The notes beneath the pieces were generated by a model. That model searched no databases, was not told where the DNA came from, and worked only from the letters and a program-made list of their open reading frames with translations. Position numbers and translations under genes: made by a program. From positions 62,001-126,000 of the forward strand of contig JAIXSY010000024.1 of assembly GCA_027484445.1 (NCBI GenBank): a stretch of 64,000 nt of DNA, written 5' to 3'. Below are positions 16,650 to 25,293 of the stretch, piece by piece (the stretch's first letter is position 1; each line of letters begins with the position of its first letter). Source of the stretch: Verrucomicrobiaceae bacterium. Its GTDB lineage: Bacteria > Verrucomicrobiota > Verrucomicrobiia > Verrucomicrobiales > Verrucomicrobiaceae.

Positions 16650-19097
16650 TCATCGCTTCCTCAGCAGCTCCGACGCCGCCACCGCGCGAACGATGTCCTT
16701 GATGCGGTAATTGCTCTTCTTCGCCTCGGTCGCGATGGCCTGGAGATCTTCCTGGTCATCAAAGGCGACGGGGCGGCGGAGGGCGTAGGTGCAGAGGTGG
16801 TCGATGAAGGCGCGGGCGAGTTTGTCGCGGTCTTCGAGGAGGCGTTGTTTGAACTCGTTGGCGTCTTTGAAGGCGCGTCCGTCGGGCATCGCGCCGCTGG
16901 AATTGATCACGGGGTCCTCGCCGACACCGGCGGGGATTTTTTCACGCGTGCGCCATTGGCCGATGGCGTCGTAGTTGTCCCAAGCGAGGCCGAGCGGGTC
17001 GATCTTGGCATGGCAGGCTGCGCAGTTTGGGTCTTCGCGGTGGGCTTCGATCTTCTGGCGCAGCGTGGCTTTCGGGCTTTGCGGCGTCGGAGGCTCGATG
17101 GCGGGCACGTTCGCGGGCGGTGGAGGCGGTGGCTTGCCGAGCACGACCTCGCTCAGCCACACGCCGCGATGCACGGGACGATGGCGCGTGCCGTCGGAGG
17201 TGAGACCGAGCACGGCACCCATGGTGAGCAGGCCGCCGCGATGATGCTCCGGCTTGAGCGAGACGCGTTGAAAGCCGCCCTTGGCCGGTTCTGGCAGGCC
17301 GTAAAAGCCGCACAGGCGTGCGTTCGCCACGGTCCAGTCGGACTCGATGAAGCCGTCGATGGGCGTGTTGTTCGTGAACATCTCGCGGAAGAACTCCACC
17401 GGTTCGTTGCGCATGCTTTCCTCCAGCCATGCGTCGTAGGCGGGATAGAGCTTCTTGTCCGGCGGGAACATGCCGACGCGGTTCAGTTGCAGCCACTGAC
17501 GCGCGAAATCGTCGATGAAGCGGCTTGCCTTGCCATCGGCGAGCATGCGGTCGATCTCCTTCTTCAAGGCATCGCCCTTCAGCGTGCCGTTTTTCGCGGC
17601 GGTGAAGAGCGTGTCATCCGGCATCGAGCTCCAGAGGAAATACGACAGCCGCGTGGCGAGCTCGGAGTCCGTGAGTTCCTCCCGAGCCACCGGATCGCCC
17701 TCGACGATGTAGATGAAATGGCGGGAGGTCAGCACGCCCTGCAAAGCCACGCGATAGGCATCGACGAGCTTTTCGCCCGCGTCGCGCTCCTCGCGATACG
17801 ACTTCAAATACTGCTCCAGTTCCTCCAGCTTCACCGGGCGACGCCACGCACGCTCAGCGAACCTTTGCAAATGCGCCGCCACCACCTCCGGCGTGGCGTC
17901 ATCCGGCGGAACTATGTCTTTGCGGCGTGCTTTTTCCGCCTCGGACACCAGCGGGCCTTCCCACTCGATCCAGTCGAGCAGCACGGTGGAGAAGATGCCA
18001 TTGCCCTTTTCGTCGAACATCTGCGGTGCGTTCGGGTTTAAGAGCATCGTCTCGCTGCTGTGCGTGAAAATGTAGCCACCGCGGCTGCCGAGCGCATTGC
18101 GAAAGGCCGCGCCCTGCCGGCGATCCACCACATCCGTGGCCACCACGCAAAAGTCGAGCTGCGCGGGCATTTCGAGGAAGACCTCAAACTCATACACCTG
18201 CGGCTTGTCCTCCGGCGCGGTGATGTCGAACTCGATCATGCCATCCACCGTCTCCTCGCCCGTCTTCTTGCCGATGCTCAGATGCGCCGTCTGACCGTCC
18301 GGCGGGCGGACGCCGCTGGCCTGGATGCGCAGCTTGTAGAGCCCGCTGTGCTCCGGCCCCGTCTTGCCGAACCAATTCGGCGAAAACGCATTCTGAGTCG
18401 TGCCAGGGAACATCAGGTAACGCAGCGGCCGCTTGATGCCGAAGCGATCCAGCGCCGCCTGCTGCTCCTTGCCGCCGCCGTAGCGCAGATCCGCCGCCGT
18501 TCGGCGCACCTTGCGTGCCTCGCTCGTCGCCGTCGGAAACGCACGATCCAGCACCAGCTCCGCCGCGCGGTAGTAGCGGTCCACATGCGAGGGCGAGAGC
18601 GACAGCTCCGAGCCGATGCGCTCAAAGCCATGCCACAGGTTGTCCTCGTTCAGCTCGCCCGGCTTCGTGGGATCGTAGCGCACGCCCAGCAGGTCATAGA
18701 CCGTGTTTTGATACTCCTTCCGGCTCAGCCGGTAATGCGCCACCGCCGGCCGCTGCGCCATGCGTGCCGCGCGGCCCTGCTTCATCAGCCCGTCCAGATT
18801 CGTCACAAAAGCCGCGATCTCCGCCTGCGTCGGTTTCTTCTCCTTTTCCTTCTTCGGCGGCATCTCGCCCGAGTTCACGTTTTCGATCACCTCCGCCCAA
18901 TGATGCGTGTCCGCGCCGAGCTGGAAGTCACGCGAGAGCTCATCGATGCGCAGATCCCCCTTCTCCTTCTCCGGCCCATGGCAGCGGACGCAGTGAGTTT
19001 TCAAAAACGCCTCAAAAGGCTCCTCCGCCACGGCGGTGGCGGCAGTGAGCAGGCTGGCAAAGGCAAACAAAGTCCGGGAGCGAAAACAGGAAGGCAT
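16650..19097 (-). CDS. DUF1592/DUF1588/DUF1585 planctomycete-type cytochrome protein
   Basis: From ATG 19097 the 815-residue product begins with a signal peptide ([24 protein letters not shown]) and a c-type haem site (CVRCH near residue 33). Next come DUF1587 ([17 protein letters not shown]), a carbohydrate-binding-like segment, and DUF1595/DUF1592 ([57 protein letters not shown]). DUF1588 ([31 protein letters not shown]) carries a second CxxCH ([19 protein letters not shown]), and DUF1585 ends the protein. The family is thought to take part in periplasmic breakdown of complex polysaccharides with its DUF1552 partner; this is inferred from co-occurrence. A later start than the open frame allows was chosen for the signal peptide. 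Confidence 0.9.
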   Translation of the reverse strand: MPSCFRSRTLFAFASLLTAATAVAEEPFEAFLKTHCVRCHGPEKEKGDLRIDELSRDFQLGADTHHWAEVIENVNSGEMPPKKEKEKKPTQAEIAAFVTNLDGLMKQGRAARMAQRPAVAHYRLSRKEYQNTVYDLLGVRYDPTKPGELNEDNLWHGFERIGSELSLSPSHVDRYYRAAELVLDRAFPTATSEARKVRRTAADLRYGGGKEQQAALDRFGIKRPLRYLMFPGTTQNAFSPNWFGKTGPEHSGLYKLRIQASGVRPPDGQTAHLSIGKKTGEETVDGMIEFDITAPEDKPQVYEFEVFLEMPAQLDFCVVATDVVDRRQGAAFRNALGSRGGYIFTHSSETMLLNPNAPQMFDEKGNGIFSTVLLDWIEWEGPLVSEAEKARRKDIVPPDDATPEVVAAHLQRFAERAWRRPVKLEELEQYLKSYREERDAGEKLVDAYRVALQGVLTSRHFIYIVEGDPVAREELTDSELATRLSYFLWSSMPDDTLFTAAKNGTLKGDALKKEIDRMLADGKASRFIDDFARQWLQLNRVGMFPPDKKLYPAYDAWLEESMRNEPVEFFREMFTNNTPIDGFIESDWTVANARLCGFYGLPEPAKGGFQRVSLKPEHHRGGLLTMGAVLGLTSDGTRHRPVHRGVWLSEVVLGKPPPPPPANVPAIEPPTPQSPKATLRQKIEAHREDPNCAACHAKIDPLGLAWDNYDAIGQWRTREKIPAGVGEDPVINSSGAMPDGRAFKDANEFKQRLLEDRDKLARAFIDHLCTYALRRPVAFDDQEDLQAIATEAKKSNYRIKDIVRAVAASELLRKR

Positions 19098-19195
19098 GGT
19101 GACGGCGATACCAACGCCACGCCGCAGGCTTCCTTTGCGCTGAGTCACCCCCGAAAACTCGGGGGGGGTGGTGGGAGGGGACGAGATGGGAAGCC

Positions 19196-19702
19196 GTGAC
19201 TTGCCAGCAGGAGGGCGACTGGCTAGGTTTGTTTCGTTCCGTTCAGGCGGATGTGCAAAGAAACCACGTTCTACTGAGAATGCAGCTACCCGATTCGAAC
19301 ACCTTCAACTCTGAGGTCGAGCGAATATTTTCCTTTCTTGTCGACAACGGATTTATTGTTTCCGACCGGTTGGATACCAGTCTCACAGGCGGAGTTACTT
19401 TTTTGGGCAGAAATGTCGCGGTAACTGTGAGTCTGGACAGGCGTGACGCATGTATTGATTGCTACCTCACCAGAGTAGTCGATGGCCGGCTAGCGAAGAA
19501 TGAAGTTCCTGGAGGATATTGGGGGCATCTCAGCTCCTTTCTTGTGAAGCATCGCGGCTATCGAGGTGCGTTCAAAGAATTCAAGGTTTTGGACGATTCG
19601 CTTGAGTGGTATCAAGCAAGCTTGTTGAGATTAGCAGGAGCACTCAAGAGTCTTGCGCCAGATGTAGTCGGAGACCAGTCATCGATATTCCCAACACTCT
19701 AG
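19196..19702 (+). CDS. Hypothetical protein
   Basis: A 168-residue cytoplasmic protein without a recognised domain. It has mixed alpha/beta character ([63 protein letters not shown]) and a helical tail ([23 protein letters not shown]), resembling small immunity-type or DUF proteins of accessory regions. GTG 19196 is the first start; ATG 19280 is a plausible alternative. Composition is more AT-rich than the neighbours, and it stands alone between the divergent DUF1592 gene and decayed DNA. I cannot assign a function. Confidence 0.6.
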   Translation: MTCQQEGDWLGLFRSVQADVQRNHVLLRMQLPDSNTFNSEVERIFSFLVDNGFIVSDRLDTSLTGGVTFLGRNVAVTVSLDRRDACIDCYLTRVVDGRLAKNEVPGGYWGHLSSFLVKHRGYRGAFKEFKVLDDSLEWYQASLLRLAGALKSLAPDVVGDQSSIFPTL

Positions 19703-20014
19703 CAGAACAAGACCCAGTGCCTGTGAGCACCTTCTGTTTATAAACATCTCGCCAAAGCTTCTAGCGGTTGCTTTCCATGTCGGGATCGGCGGAGGCGGTG
19801 GCGAGCGTGCTGATGGCGTTGTTCTCCGCGTCATCATGATTTGTGATTTTCCCCGGAGGTAGGCAGAAGAATGGGGGCAGAAGAATTGGCTTCATTCTAT
19901 TGCCCCCATTCTTCTGCCTATAGATGCGGCTCATTTTCACGAAAGGTGACGTTTGACCGTATGGCGTCTGCGCTCATGCCATGGATGGCGGTGTCGAGAG
20001 GTCTGCGGTCATGA
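19703..20014. other. Decayed intergenic region with gene-tail remnant
   Basis: Around 19761-19830 the minus strand encodes a short in-frame tail (AENNAISTLATASADPDMESNR then TAG at 19761) with no gene attached upstream, so it looks like the last codons of a lost secreted-protein or dehydrogenase gene. A 20-bp perfect hairpin element (annotated separately) lies at 19860-19920. Nothing else is recognisable here. Confidence 0.4.
19860..19920. repeat. Perfect 20-bp inverted repeat (hairpin element)
   Basis: TAGGCAGAAGAATGGGGGCA (19860-19879) is exactly complementary to 19901-19920, with a 21-bp loop that itself contains AGAAGAATTGGCTTCATTCT. There is no T-run, so it is not a simple terminator. 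The form resembles a REP/MITE-like element. Confidence 0.85.
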
Positions 20015-20245
20015 TCACATCTCAATCATCGTCTCAAACCGCTCGTTCCATTCGATGCCGAGGCCTGGAGCATCAGTGAGTTGGTAATCCGGGCCTTGGC
20101 GGAGGAGGGGCGTGCGGAGGAAGGTGTTCGCGGTGTCGAGCACGTGCGGATGGCGGCGGCGAGCCGTGCATGCGCCTCGATCTCCTCGGGATAGAGCGGG
20201 CATTCGAGCCAGCGGGCGTTGCGAGCATCGAGCTCGCGGGCCATG
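20015..20245 (-). pseudogene. Remnant of mandelate racemase/galactonate dehydratase-like gene
   Basis: On the minus strand one frame reads MARELDARNARWLECPLYPEEIEAHARLAAAI, a piece of the enolase-superfamily barrel. A second frame then gives VLDTANTFLRTPLLRQGPDYQLTDAPGLGIEWNERFETMIEM and a stop at 20015, the usual C-terminus of these enzymes. More than half the gene is missing between and before these parts, and the frame changes, so this is a relic. It adjoins the transposase remnant. Confidence 0.65.
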
Positions 20246-20269
20246 GCGATGGCCTGATAGCAGCGCAGG

Positions 20270-20890
20270 GCCGACTACCTCCTGGCTCTCAAAGCCAACG
20301 AAAAAGAAGCGCATGAAGCCGCCATCGCCCAATTTGAAAGCCAGCGCCTGCCAGAAGACGAAACGCATGATGATGAAGGAGGCTGGCAGCCCGGGTGCGA
20401 AGTGAGCACCACTCGCGAACAAAACCGCAGGCGTTAGGTGAAGCGCGAAGTCGTCGTCATCCGGAAGATGAGCTGGTGGCCCAAATCCTGGAAGTGGACA
20501 GGGCGACAAAGCATCATCTGCGTGCGGTGCGAGACGATGCGCCAGCACCACAGTGCGAAGAAGCCCACCGTGGAGATGCACTACTATCTGAGCCGCTCCA
20601 AAGCTAACGCCGCCGAGCTGGGTCGGCTCATCCGCAACCATTCGTCGGTGGAACCGGAGCGAAGCGGAGATCGACAGCCGACAGGCTGCTCCGGAGGGGT
20701 GAGCACAGCGAATCAAAACCAGTGCCATCATCTCCTGGACCTGACCTACCCCGAAGATCACTGCCAAGTGAGTGACAAAACAGCGGCAAAAAACCTGACC
20801 TTGATGCGAGAGATGTCAGCCAAAGTGCTCACGGCCAGCCCCCTGAAAGGCTCTGTTGCGCAGCAAGCGCAAGCGTTGCGCTTTCGATCC
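20270..20890 (+). pseudogene. ISAs1-family (H-repeat type) transposase remnant
   Basis: The frame reads ADYLLALKANEKEAHEAAIAQFE, typical of the catalytic region of ISAs1/H-repeat transposases. It is interrupted by an in-frame TAG (20435-20437) and then continues with REVVVIRKMSWWPKSWKWTGRQSII, VEMHYYLSRSKANAAELGRLIRNH, HHLLDLTYPEDHCQVSDKTAAKNLTLMREM, matching the C-terminal half. About 20 extra codons (20656-20715, ERSGDRQPTGCSGGVSTA) sit where family members have only HWGIEN, suggesting a secondary insertion. The N-terminal half and both terminal repeats are missing. Confidence 0.7.
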
Positions 20891-21013
20891 CGCCTTCCGC
20901 ACGGAAATCACTCGCCCCATTTTCCATGGTTTAGGTGCTTAAGCCCTGGTCTTGTCAAGGATGACTGCAGGCCATGGTTGCAGCTTGGGCTTTCGCGGGC
21001 ATCATCGGTATTC

Positions 21014-21451
21014 ATGTCTGCCCCCTCCGCTGAACTTTCTCTTCTTGGTCGATCTGAGCATCGGTTGCCTGCTAGCCCTGATGAAGCTGTGCTGGAAACA
21101 TTTCCGAATCGCACGCCAGGACGCAGCTACACCATCCACTTGAGCCAGCCGGACTTTGCCTCGCTTTGTCCCGTCACAGGTCAGCCAGATGCAGCACACA
21201 TGGAGATCATGTACATTCCAGGCGATCGCTGCGTGGAGACAAAGTCACTGAAGTTTTATTTAGCGAGCTACCGGAACCATGCGCTTTTCAATGAAGCCAT
21301 CGTGAACCGTATCTTGGACGATTTGGTGAAGGCCTGTGCACCCCAACAAGCCGTGGTTCGGGGGCGTTTCGCCCCTCGAGGTGGCATTCAGCTGACCTGC
21401 GAGGCACGTTTTCCAGACTTCGACGGAAAGCTGGAAATGCCGAAACCCTAA
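21014..21451 (+). CDS. queF: NADPH-dependent 7-cyano-7-deazaguanine reductase
   Basis: The 145-residue product from ATG 21014 is a single-domain QueF. It has the catalytic-Cys segment FASLCPVTGQPDAAHMEI and the family signature ETKSLKFYLASYRNH, then NRILDDLVKACAPQQAVVRGRFAPRGGI. QueF reduces preQ0 to preQ1, the last soluble step before insertion of the queuosine precursor into tRNA. The frame stays open far upstream into the transposase remnant, but only this start matches QueF length. queC follows after 12 bp; the other pathway genes (queD, queE, tgt) are not in the window. Confidence 0.95.
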   Translation: MSAPSAELSLLGRSEHRLPASPDEAVLETFPNRTPGRSYTIHLSQPDFASLCPVTGQPDAAHMEIMYIPGDRCVETKSLKFYLASYRNHALFNEAIVNRILDDLVKACAPQQAVVRGRFAPRGGIQLTCEARFPDFDGKLEMPKP

Positions 21452-21463
21452 GCCCTTGCTGCC

Positions 21464-22120
21464 ATGAAAACCTTCGTCCTTCTGAGCGGTGGCATGGATT
21501 CCGTGACCGCACTGCATTGGGCAGCCCAAGAGCATGAACTCAGCGGTGCCGTGAGTTTTGATTACGGTTCCAAGCACAATGATCGTGAGCTCGAGCAAGC
21601 ACGCTGGCAGGCATCTCGGCTGGGCATTCGGCATGAGGTGGTGCCACTGCCCTTTGTGAACGATCTCTTCACCTCCGACTTACTGAAAAGCGGTGGCGAG
21701 GTGCCTGAAGGGCACTATGCCGATGAAAACATGAAGCGCACCGTGGTGCCGTTTCGAAACGGCATCATGCTCGCCATCGCATGTGGCTTGGCGGAATCAG
21801 CAGGCGCTGAAGCACTCGTCATTGCAGCCCATGCGGGAGATCACGCCATCTACCCGGATTGCCGGGAACCTTTCATGCAGGCCATGGCCACTGCCATGCG
21901 CGAGGGCACCTATGCGCGGATCGAACTGCTGCGCCCCTTCATTCACATGGACAAGGCTGGCATCACCCGACTGGGCAGCGCGCGAGGAGTAGATTTTTCC
22001 CACACCTGGAGCTGCTACAAAGGCGGCGAAAAGCACTGCGGTCGCTGCGGCACCTGCGTGGAGCGCCGCGAGGCCTTCGAACTCGCAGGTGTGCCTGACC
22101 CGACGGAATACCTGCTCTGA
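21464..22120 (+). CDS. queC: 7-cyano-7-deazaguanine synthase
   Basis: A 218-residue protein. The N-terminal PP-loop (FVLLSGGMDSVTALHWA) is typical of ATP-pyrophosphatases. VVPFRNGIMLAIACGLAESAGAEALVIAAHAGDHAIYPDCREPF is the QueC core, and CYKGGEKHCGRCGTCVERREAF near the end supplies the four zinc-binding cysteines. QueC converts 7-carboxy-7-deazaguanine and ammonia to preQ0 with ATP, the substrate of the adjacent QueF. Length is normal and the pair forms a compact operon. Confidence 0.96.
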   Translation: MKTFVLLSGGMDSVTALHWAAQEHELSGAVSFDYGSKHNDRELEQARWQASRLGIRHEVVPLPFVNDLFTSDLLKSGGEVPEGHYADENMKRTVVPFRNGIMLAIACGLAESAGAEALVIAAHAGDHAIYPDCREPFMQAMATAMREGTYARIELLRPFIHMDKAGITRLGSARGVDFSHTWSCYKGGEKHCGRCGTCVERREAFELAGVPDPTEYLL

Positions 22121-22229
22121 TCTTCTTTCGCAAAGATCGGTTAGGGCACAAAACACGAGCGGCATCTCATTTTTGCCGCTGAAAACGGCCTTTTCAGCGC
22201 ATGAGGTGTCAAAAAGTTTGACGGGGACA

Positions 22230-22259
22230 TTGACACTTCTCTCTGAGGACTTGTATATT
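22230..22259 (+). promoter_or_regulatory. Sigma-70-type promoter before bactofilin gene
   Basis: TTGACA (22230-22235) and TATATT (22254-22259) are separated by 18 bp. Transcription would begin around 22266, almost on the annotated ATG at 22268. Either the message is nearly leaderless or translation begins further in, for example at ATG 22424. Confidence 0.6.
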
Positions 22260-22267
22260 TCAGCCTC

Positions 22268-22804
22268 ATGCTCAGGCAAATCATCGGTCAATCTAGCGAA
22301 GCGCCCAAAGACCTCCGTCCAGAGACTCCTCCCGTCCCTGCTCCGGTGGCTGAGCGCACTCCCATCCTCTCCACTCCGGCTCCCGCCGCTCCCCCTCAAC
22401 GCGCCCCTTCACCCTCCTACTCCATGACCTCCAGCAAAAACGTGCTCGCAAACGACGTCGAGATCAAAGGCTCGATCAAGTTCTCCCATGATCTCATCGT
22501 CGATGGCAAAATCGAAGGTGAAGTGCATTCCGATGGTGCTCTGACAGTCGGGGAAAACGCCCTGATCAAAGGTGAAATCAAGACCCGCTCGGTCGTGATT
22601 TTCGGCAAGGTCGAAGGCAACATCACAGTTACCGAACGCTGCGAGCTGAAGAGCAATGCTATCCTGGTGGGTGACATCGCCGCTGGTACACTCTCGATCG
22701 AAGAAGGCGCGACCTTCATGGGTCAGTCTTCGGTCGGCAAAAAGGCTGATGCAGCGAAGTCTGCCGCCCCAGCACGGTCCGTTTCCTCCGGTAGCGGCAA
22801 CTAA
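22268..22804 (+). CDS. Bactofilin (polymer-forming cytoskeletal protein)
   Basis: A 178-residue protein. Residues 1-52 are proline-rich and disordered (RPETPPVPAPVAERTPILSTPAPAAPPQ). Residues about 57-160 are the bactofilin beta-helix: NVLANDVEIKGSIKFSHDLIVDGKIEGEVHSDGALTVGENALIKGEIKTRSVVIFGKVEGNITV and onwards. Bactofilins polymerise without nucleotide and organise cell shape, stalk or envelope machinery, often at the membrane. A second bactofilin-type gene begins 15 bp downstream. The promoter position leaves open a start at ATG 22424, which would remove the proline-rich tail. Confidence 0.92.
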   Translation: MLRQIIGQSSEAPKDLRPETPPVPAPVAERTPILSTPAPAAPPQRAPSPSYSMTSSKNVLANDVEIKGSIKFSHDLIVDGKIEGEVHSDGALTVGENALIKGEIKTRSVVIFGKVEGNITVTERCELKSNAILVGDIAAGTLSIEEGATFMGQSSVGKKADAAKSAAPARSVSSGSGN

Positions 22805-22819
22805 AGCACCCAACTTTTT

Positions 22820-24103
22820 GTGTTTAGGGGACTTTTCGGAAAAAAAAGCGATCGTCCCACGCCACCGAAAGGTCAGATCGAATTGATATGTCCTGAATGC
22901 GGCGCGGCTCAGTATGAGCCGCGCCTCGTTGTTTCTACTTTTTGTAAAAAATGTGGAGTTCATCTATCGGTGAATCGTGGCAAAGTGACTGCCTCCACAG
23001 CAAGTCGAGCTGGGTGGGCAGGTCGAAACAGCGATTGGGATCATGCCACAACGCCAGCGGCAGCGGATTCTGGACTAGCTCCAAGCCATCCTCCAGCCGC
23101 AGCCAGTGGAGCCAAAATTGAAGATCATCCAAATGGCACATCCCTGGGTGCCAACCACGAAGTCGCAGAAGAGAACAAACAGCTGCTGCAAACTCCACCC
23201 AGCGCGGAGGAAGTGGAACAGGGCGGATTCGGTGTGTTTTTGAAACAACAAGCTGCGGGTCTGAATACACCAACACCAGCGGCAACTTTAGAGGCCATCG
23301 AAACCACTCACGCCTCCGAGGAGCAACCCGCGACTGAAGAGACGCCCACGGCTAGCTCAAGTGTAGAAGATCCCGACACAGAGTCTCTGGACAGGCCAAA
23401 CTCTCGAATCACCAGCCGAGTTCCAACAGGCTATCTGCGCCGACCACAGTCGAATTCACCACCTCCGACACCTGCCCCCGAGCCCATGTCAGCGACCACG
23501 CTGCAACGGATGAAGGAGCAGGGCATCTACCGAAACGCTTACTTCAAAGACGCCGATTGCTTCGAGTGTCGTCATAAGTTCAAGGTCGGAAAATCCTCCC
23601 GATCTGCCAGCTGCCCGCAGTGCGGCGCGCACATTTCTCTCGAAGATATCGAGATCAACATGGACTCGACCCAGCAGGTGAAAACCCGGGGTGATCTGCT
23701 GATTCGAAAACGCGGTCATTTGTCCACCGATCAGGTTTTCTGCCGTGATCTGCGCTGCCAGGGCATTTTTGAAGCTAACGTGCAGGCCAGTGGCGACGCT
23801 CTCTTCCGCACCACAGGACGAATCATCGGAGAAGTGCGATGCCGTCGCTTCGTTGTCGAAAAAGGAGCCGATGTGGTCTTCATGAACTCGATCTACGCCG
23901 AGGAAGTGGACATCCAGGCCAAGATCACAGGCACGCTTTTCTGCACCGGGCCTCTGGTGATTGCCACAGGCGGCGCTGTGAATGGAGATGTCACAGCACG
24001 TTCGGTTTCCATCGAACCTGGAGGTGAACTCAATGGCGCGATGAACATCGTGCGTAGCCAGCCCGCAGCTCCAAAATCGGTTGAGTCATCGTCGGCGAGT
24101 TGA
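22820..24103 (+). CDS. Bactofilin-like protein with two zinc ribbons
   Basis: A 427-residue product from GTG 22820 (MFRGLFGKKSDRP). Residues 24-45 form a CPECG...CKKCG zinc ribbon. Residues 50-230 are low-complexity. A second ribbon (CFECRHKFKVGKSSRSASCPQCGAH) lies near residues 245-270. The C-terminal 150 residues form a beta-helix of bactofilin type (GDLLIRKRGHLSTDQVFCRDLRCQGIFEANVQASGDALF, FVVEKGADVVFMNSIYAEEVDIQAKITGTLFCTGPLVIATGGAVNGDVTARSVSIEPGG). It directly follows the short bactofilin, so the two probably co-assemble. Duplicate zinc ribbons on a bactofilin are uncommon and may bind nucleic acid or protein partners. Confidence 0.85.
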   Translation: MFRGLFGKKSDRPTPPKGQIELICPECGAAQYEPRLVVSTFCKKCGVHLSVNRGKVTASTASRAGWAGRNSDWDHATTPAAADSGLAPSHPPAAASGAKIEDHPNGTSLGANHEVAEENKQLLQTPPSAEEVEQGGFGVFLKQQAAGLNTPTPAATLEAIETTHASEEQPATEETPTASSSVEDPDTESLDRPNSRITSRVPTGYLRRPQSNSPPPTPAPEPMSATTLQRMKEQGIYRNAYFKDADCFECRHKFKVGKSSRSASCPQCGAHISLEDIEINMDSTQQVKTRGDLLIRKRGHLSTDQVFCRDLRCQGIFEANVQASGDALFRTTGRIIGEVRCRRFVVEKGADVVFMNSIYAEEVDIQAKITGTLFCTGPLVIATGGAVNGDVTARSVSIEPGGELNGAMNIVRSQPAAPKSVESSSAS

Positions 24104-24316
24104 TCGCAAGACACCCCTCGGTTCGGCACACGGTTGGGGATCTGGGGGAAAAAATCGATCTCCCGACTCAGAACAGAAGGACTTCCCCCCATAAACTCAG
24201 CCGGAGAGATGGTCTGCTGAGTTTGAATCTGAAGCCTGAGTTGCTGCCATCACTCGTGGAAAACGGATCTGTCATGGGGGAAGTGGCGCATGGGCAAAAC
24301 CTTGCAATTTGGCAGA

Positions 24317-24534
24317 TCAGAACTGGCTGAGGAAGTCAGCCAAACGCTTCCTCGTGGCAGCAGCTAAAGCGAGATGGAACGTTTCAACGCCTTGTGTCTC
24401 GGCCGTGAAGCCCAGGTCTAAGGTGCTGCCCTGCGTGGCCTCTGGCAAGGCCTGCACCGTGGTCGCCTTCACCTCACCCGGGTGGATTCAGCTTCCGAGT
24501 TCTTGGTGGGTGCGACCTGAATGGTGATTTTCAC
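24317..24534 (-). pseudogene. Frameshifted small gene downstream of the DUF4256 gene
   Basis: After the DUF4256 stop the minus strand has GTG 24534 giving VKITIQVAPTKNSEAEST, then a stop. A second frame, beginning near 24485, gives HPGEVKATTVQALPEATQGS, then TLDLGFTAETQGVETFHLAL and AAATRKRLADFLSQF before the stop at 24317. The two halves read as one protein of about 72 residues broken by a one-base shift near 24483-24490. No family recognised. The remaining 24104-24316 shows no gene. Confidence 0.4.
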
Positions 24535-24546
24535 CTCTTCGCGCTC

Positions 24547-25104
24547 TCAAAAAGCCAAGCGAGCACGGAAGCCGCGTGAACTGTAGTAGGAGTCGGCACC
24601 GTTGTGGTAAAAGAAAACGCGGCCGTAGCGGGAGTCGCCGAAGAGAGCTCCGCCGAGCTTGCGCATTTCAGCGGGGGTGTAGATCCAGCTGGAGGTTTTG
24701 AGATCAAAGGTGCCGCGACTCTGAAGCTGTAGGTAGGTGGTTTCGGTGAGGAGTTCGACGCCCATCTCGGCCGCTAGGGCGAGGGCGCTTCCAGCAGGTG
24801 GGTTTTGTTTTCGGGCTAGGCGAGCTGCTTCGTCATAGCAGAGGGATCTTCGTCCTTGAGGGCTTTCGGCTGAGCAGTCGTAAAAGAACAGGGCATCTGC
24901 ATCGCTGGCATGGCTGACGAGGTCGGGTTCGCCCCCGGTGCGTTCCATTTCATGCAAGGCGCTGAGCTTGGCAGGATTGGATTCGAGTCGGGCCCGCACG
25001 ACTTCCCAGGTGAGGTCGGGGTGACGTTGCGGATTTTGCTGAAAGCGGGCCTGAAGGGTCTTCATCCACGTGTCTCGCTGAGCGGAGGAAAGGGCTAGGG
25101 GCAT
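24547..25104 (-). CDS. DUF4256 family protein
   Basis: A 185-residue cytoplasmic protein matching DUF4256 throughout: LSALHEMERTGGEPDLVSH, FFYDCSAESPQGRRSLCYDEAARLARKQNPP, ALALAAEMGVELLTETTYLQLQ, GTFDLKTSSWIYTPAEMRKLGGALFGDSRYGRVFFYHNGADSYYSSRGFRARL. ATG 25104 is chosen; a TTG 13 codons upstream is possible but adds nothing typical. The family is widespread and its function unknown. It stands between the frameshifted small gene and rpsA. Confidence 0.9.
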   Translation of the reverse strand: MPLALSSAQRDTWMKTLQARFQQNPQRHPDLTWEVVRARLESNPAKLSALHEMERTGGEPDLVSHASDADALFFYDCSAESPQGRRSLCYDEAARLARKQNPPAGSALALAAEMGVELLTETTYLQLQSRGTFDLKTSSWIYTPAEMRKLGGALFGDSRYGRVFFYHNGADSYYSSRGFRARLAF

Positions 25105-25233
25105 GGGATCGGGAGTGCTGGTGAAAAAAGAAATGCGAAGCAAGGGCTGCGACCAGAGTCACCTCAGTGGCGATAGCAAAATCCCGAACTGGGCCAAAGG
25201 TCAATCGGCCTTGTGAACTTCTTGGCTGGGCAT

Positions 25234-25262
25234 GAAAAAGGGGTGCCTGGCGGCACCCCTTC
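25234..25262 (-). terminator. Rho-independent terminator of rpsA
   Basis: AGGGGTGCC (25239-25247) pairs perfectly with GGCACCCCT (25252-25260) around a 4-bp loop. On the minus strand the stem is followed by a run of Ts (the AAAAA at 25235-25239 on the plus strand). It lies 32 bp after the rpsA stop. Confidence 0.85.
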
Positions 25263-25293
25263 GTGATTGAGCTTAAGGTTCGACGCGAGTGGA

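Noticed and set aside
16554..18041. A 495-codon plus-strand frame opposite the DUF1592 gene
   Set aside because: The minus strand encodes cytochrome and DUF1592 motifs; the plus frame is a shadow.
19141..19180. G-rich run upstream of the hypothetical gene as a regulatory quadruplex
   Set aside because: A single long G tract with short runs; nothing beyond composition supports a function.
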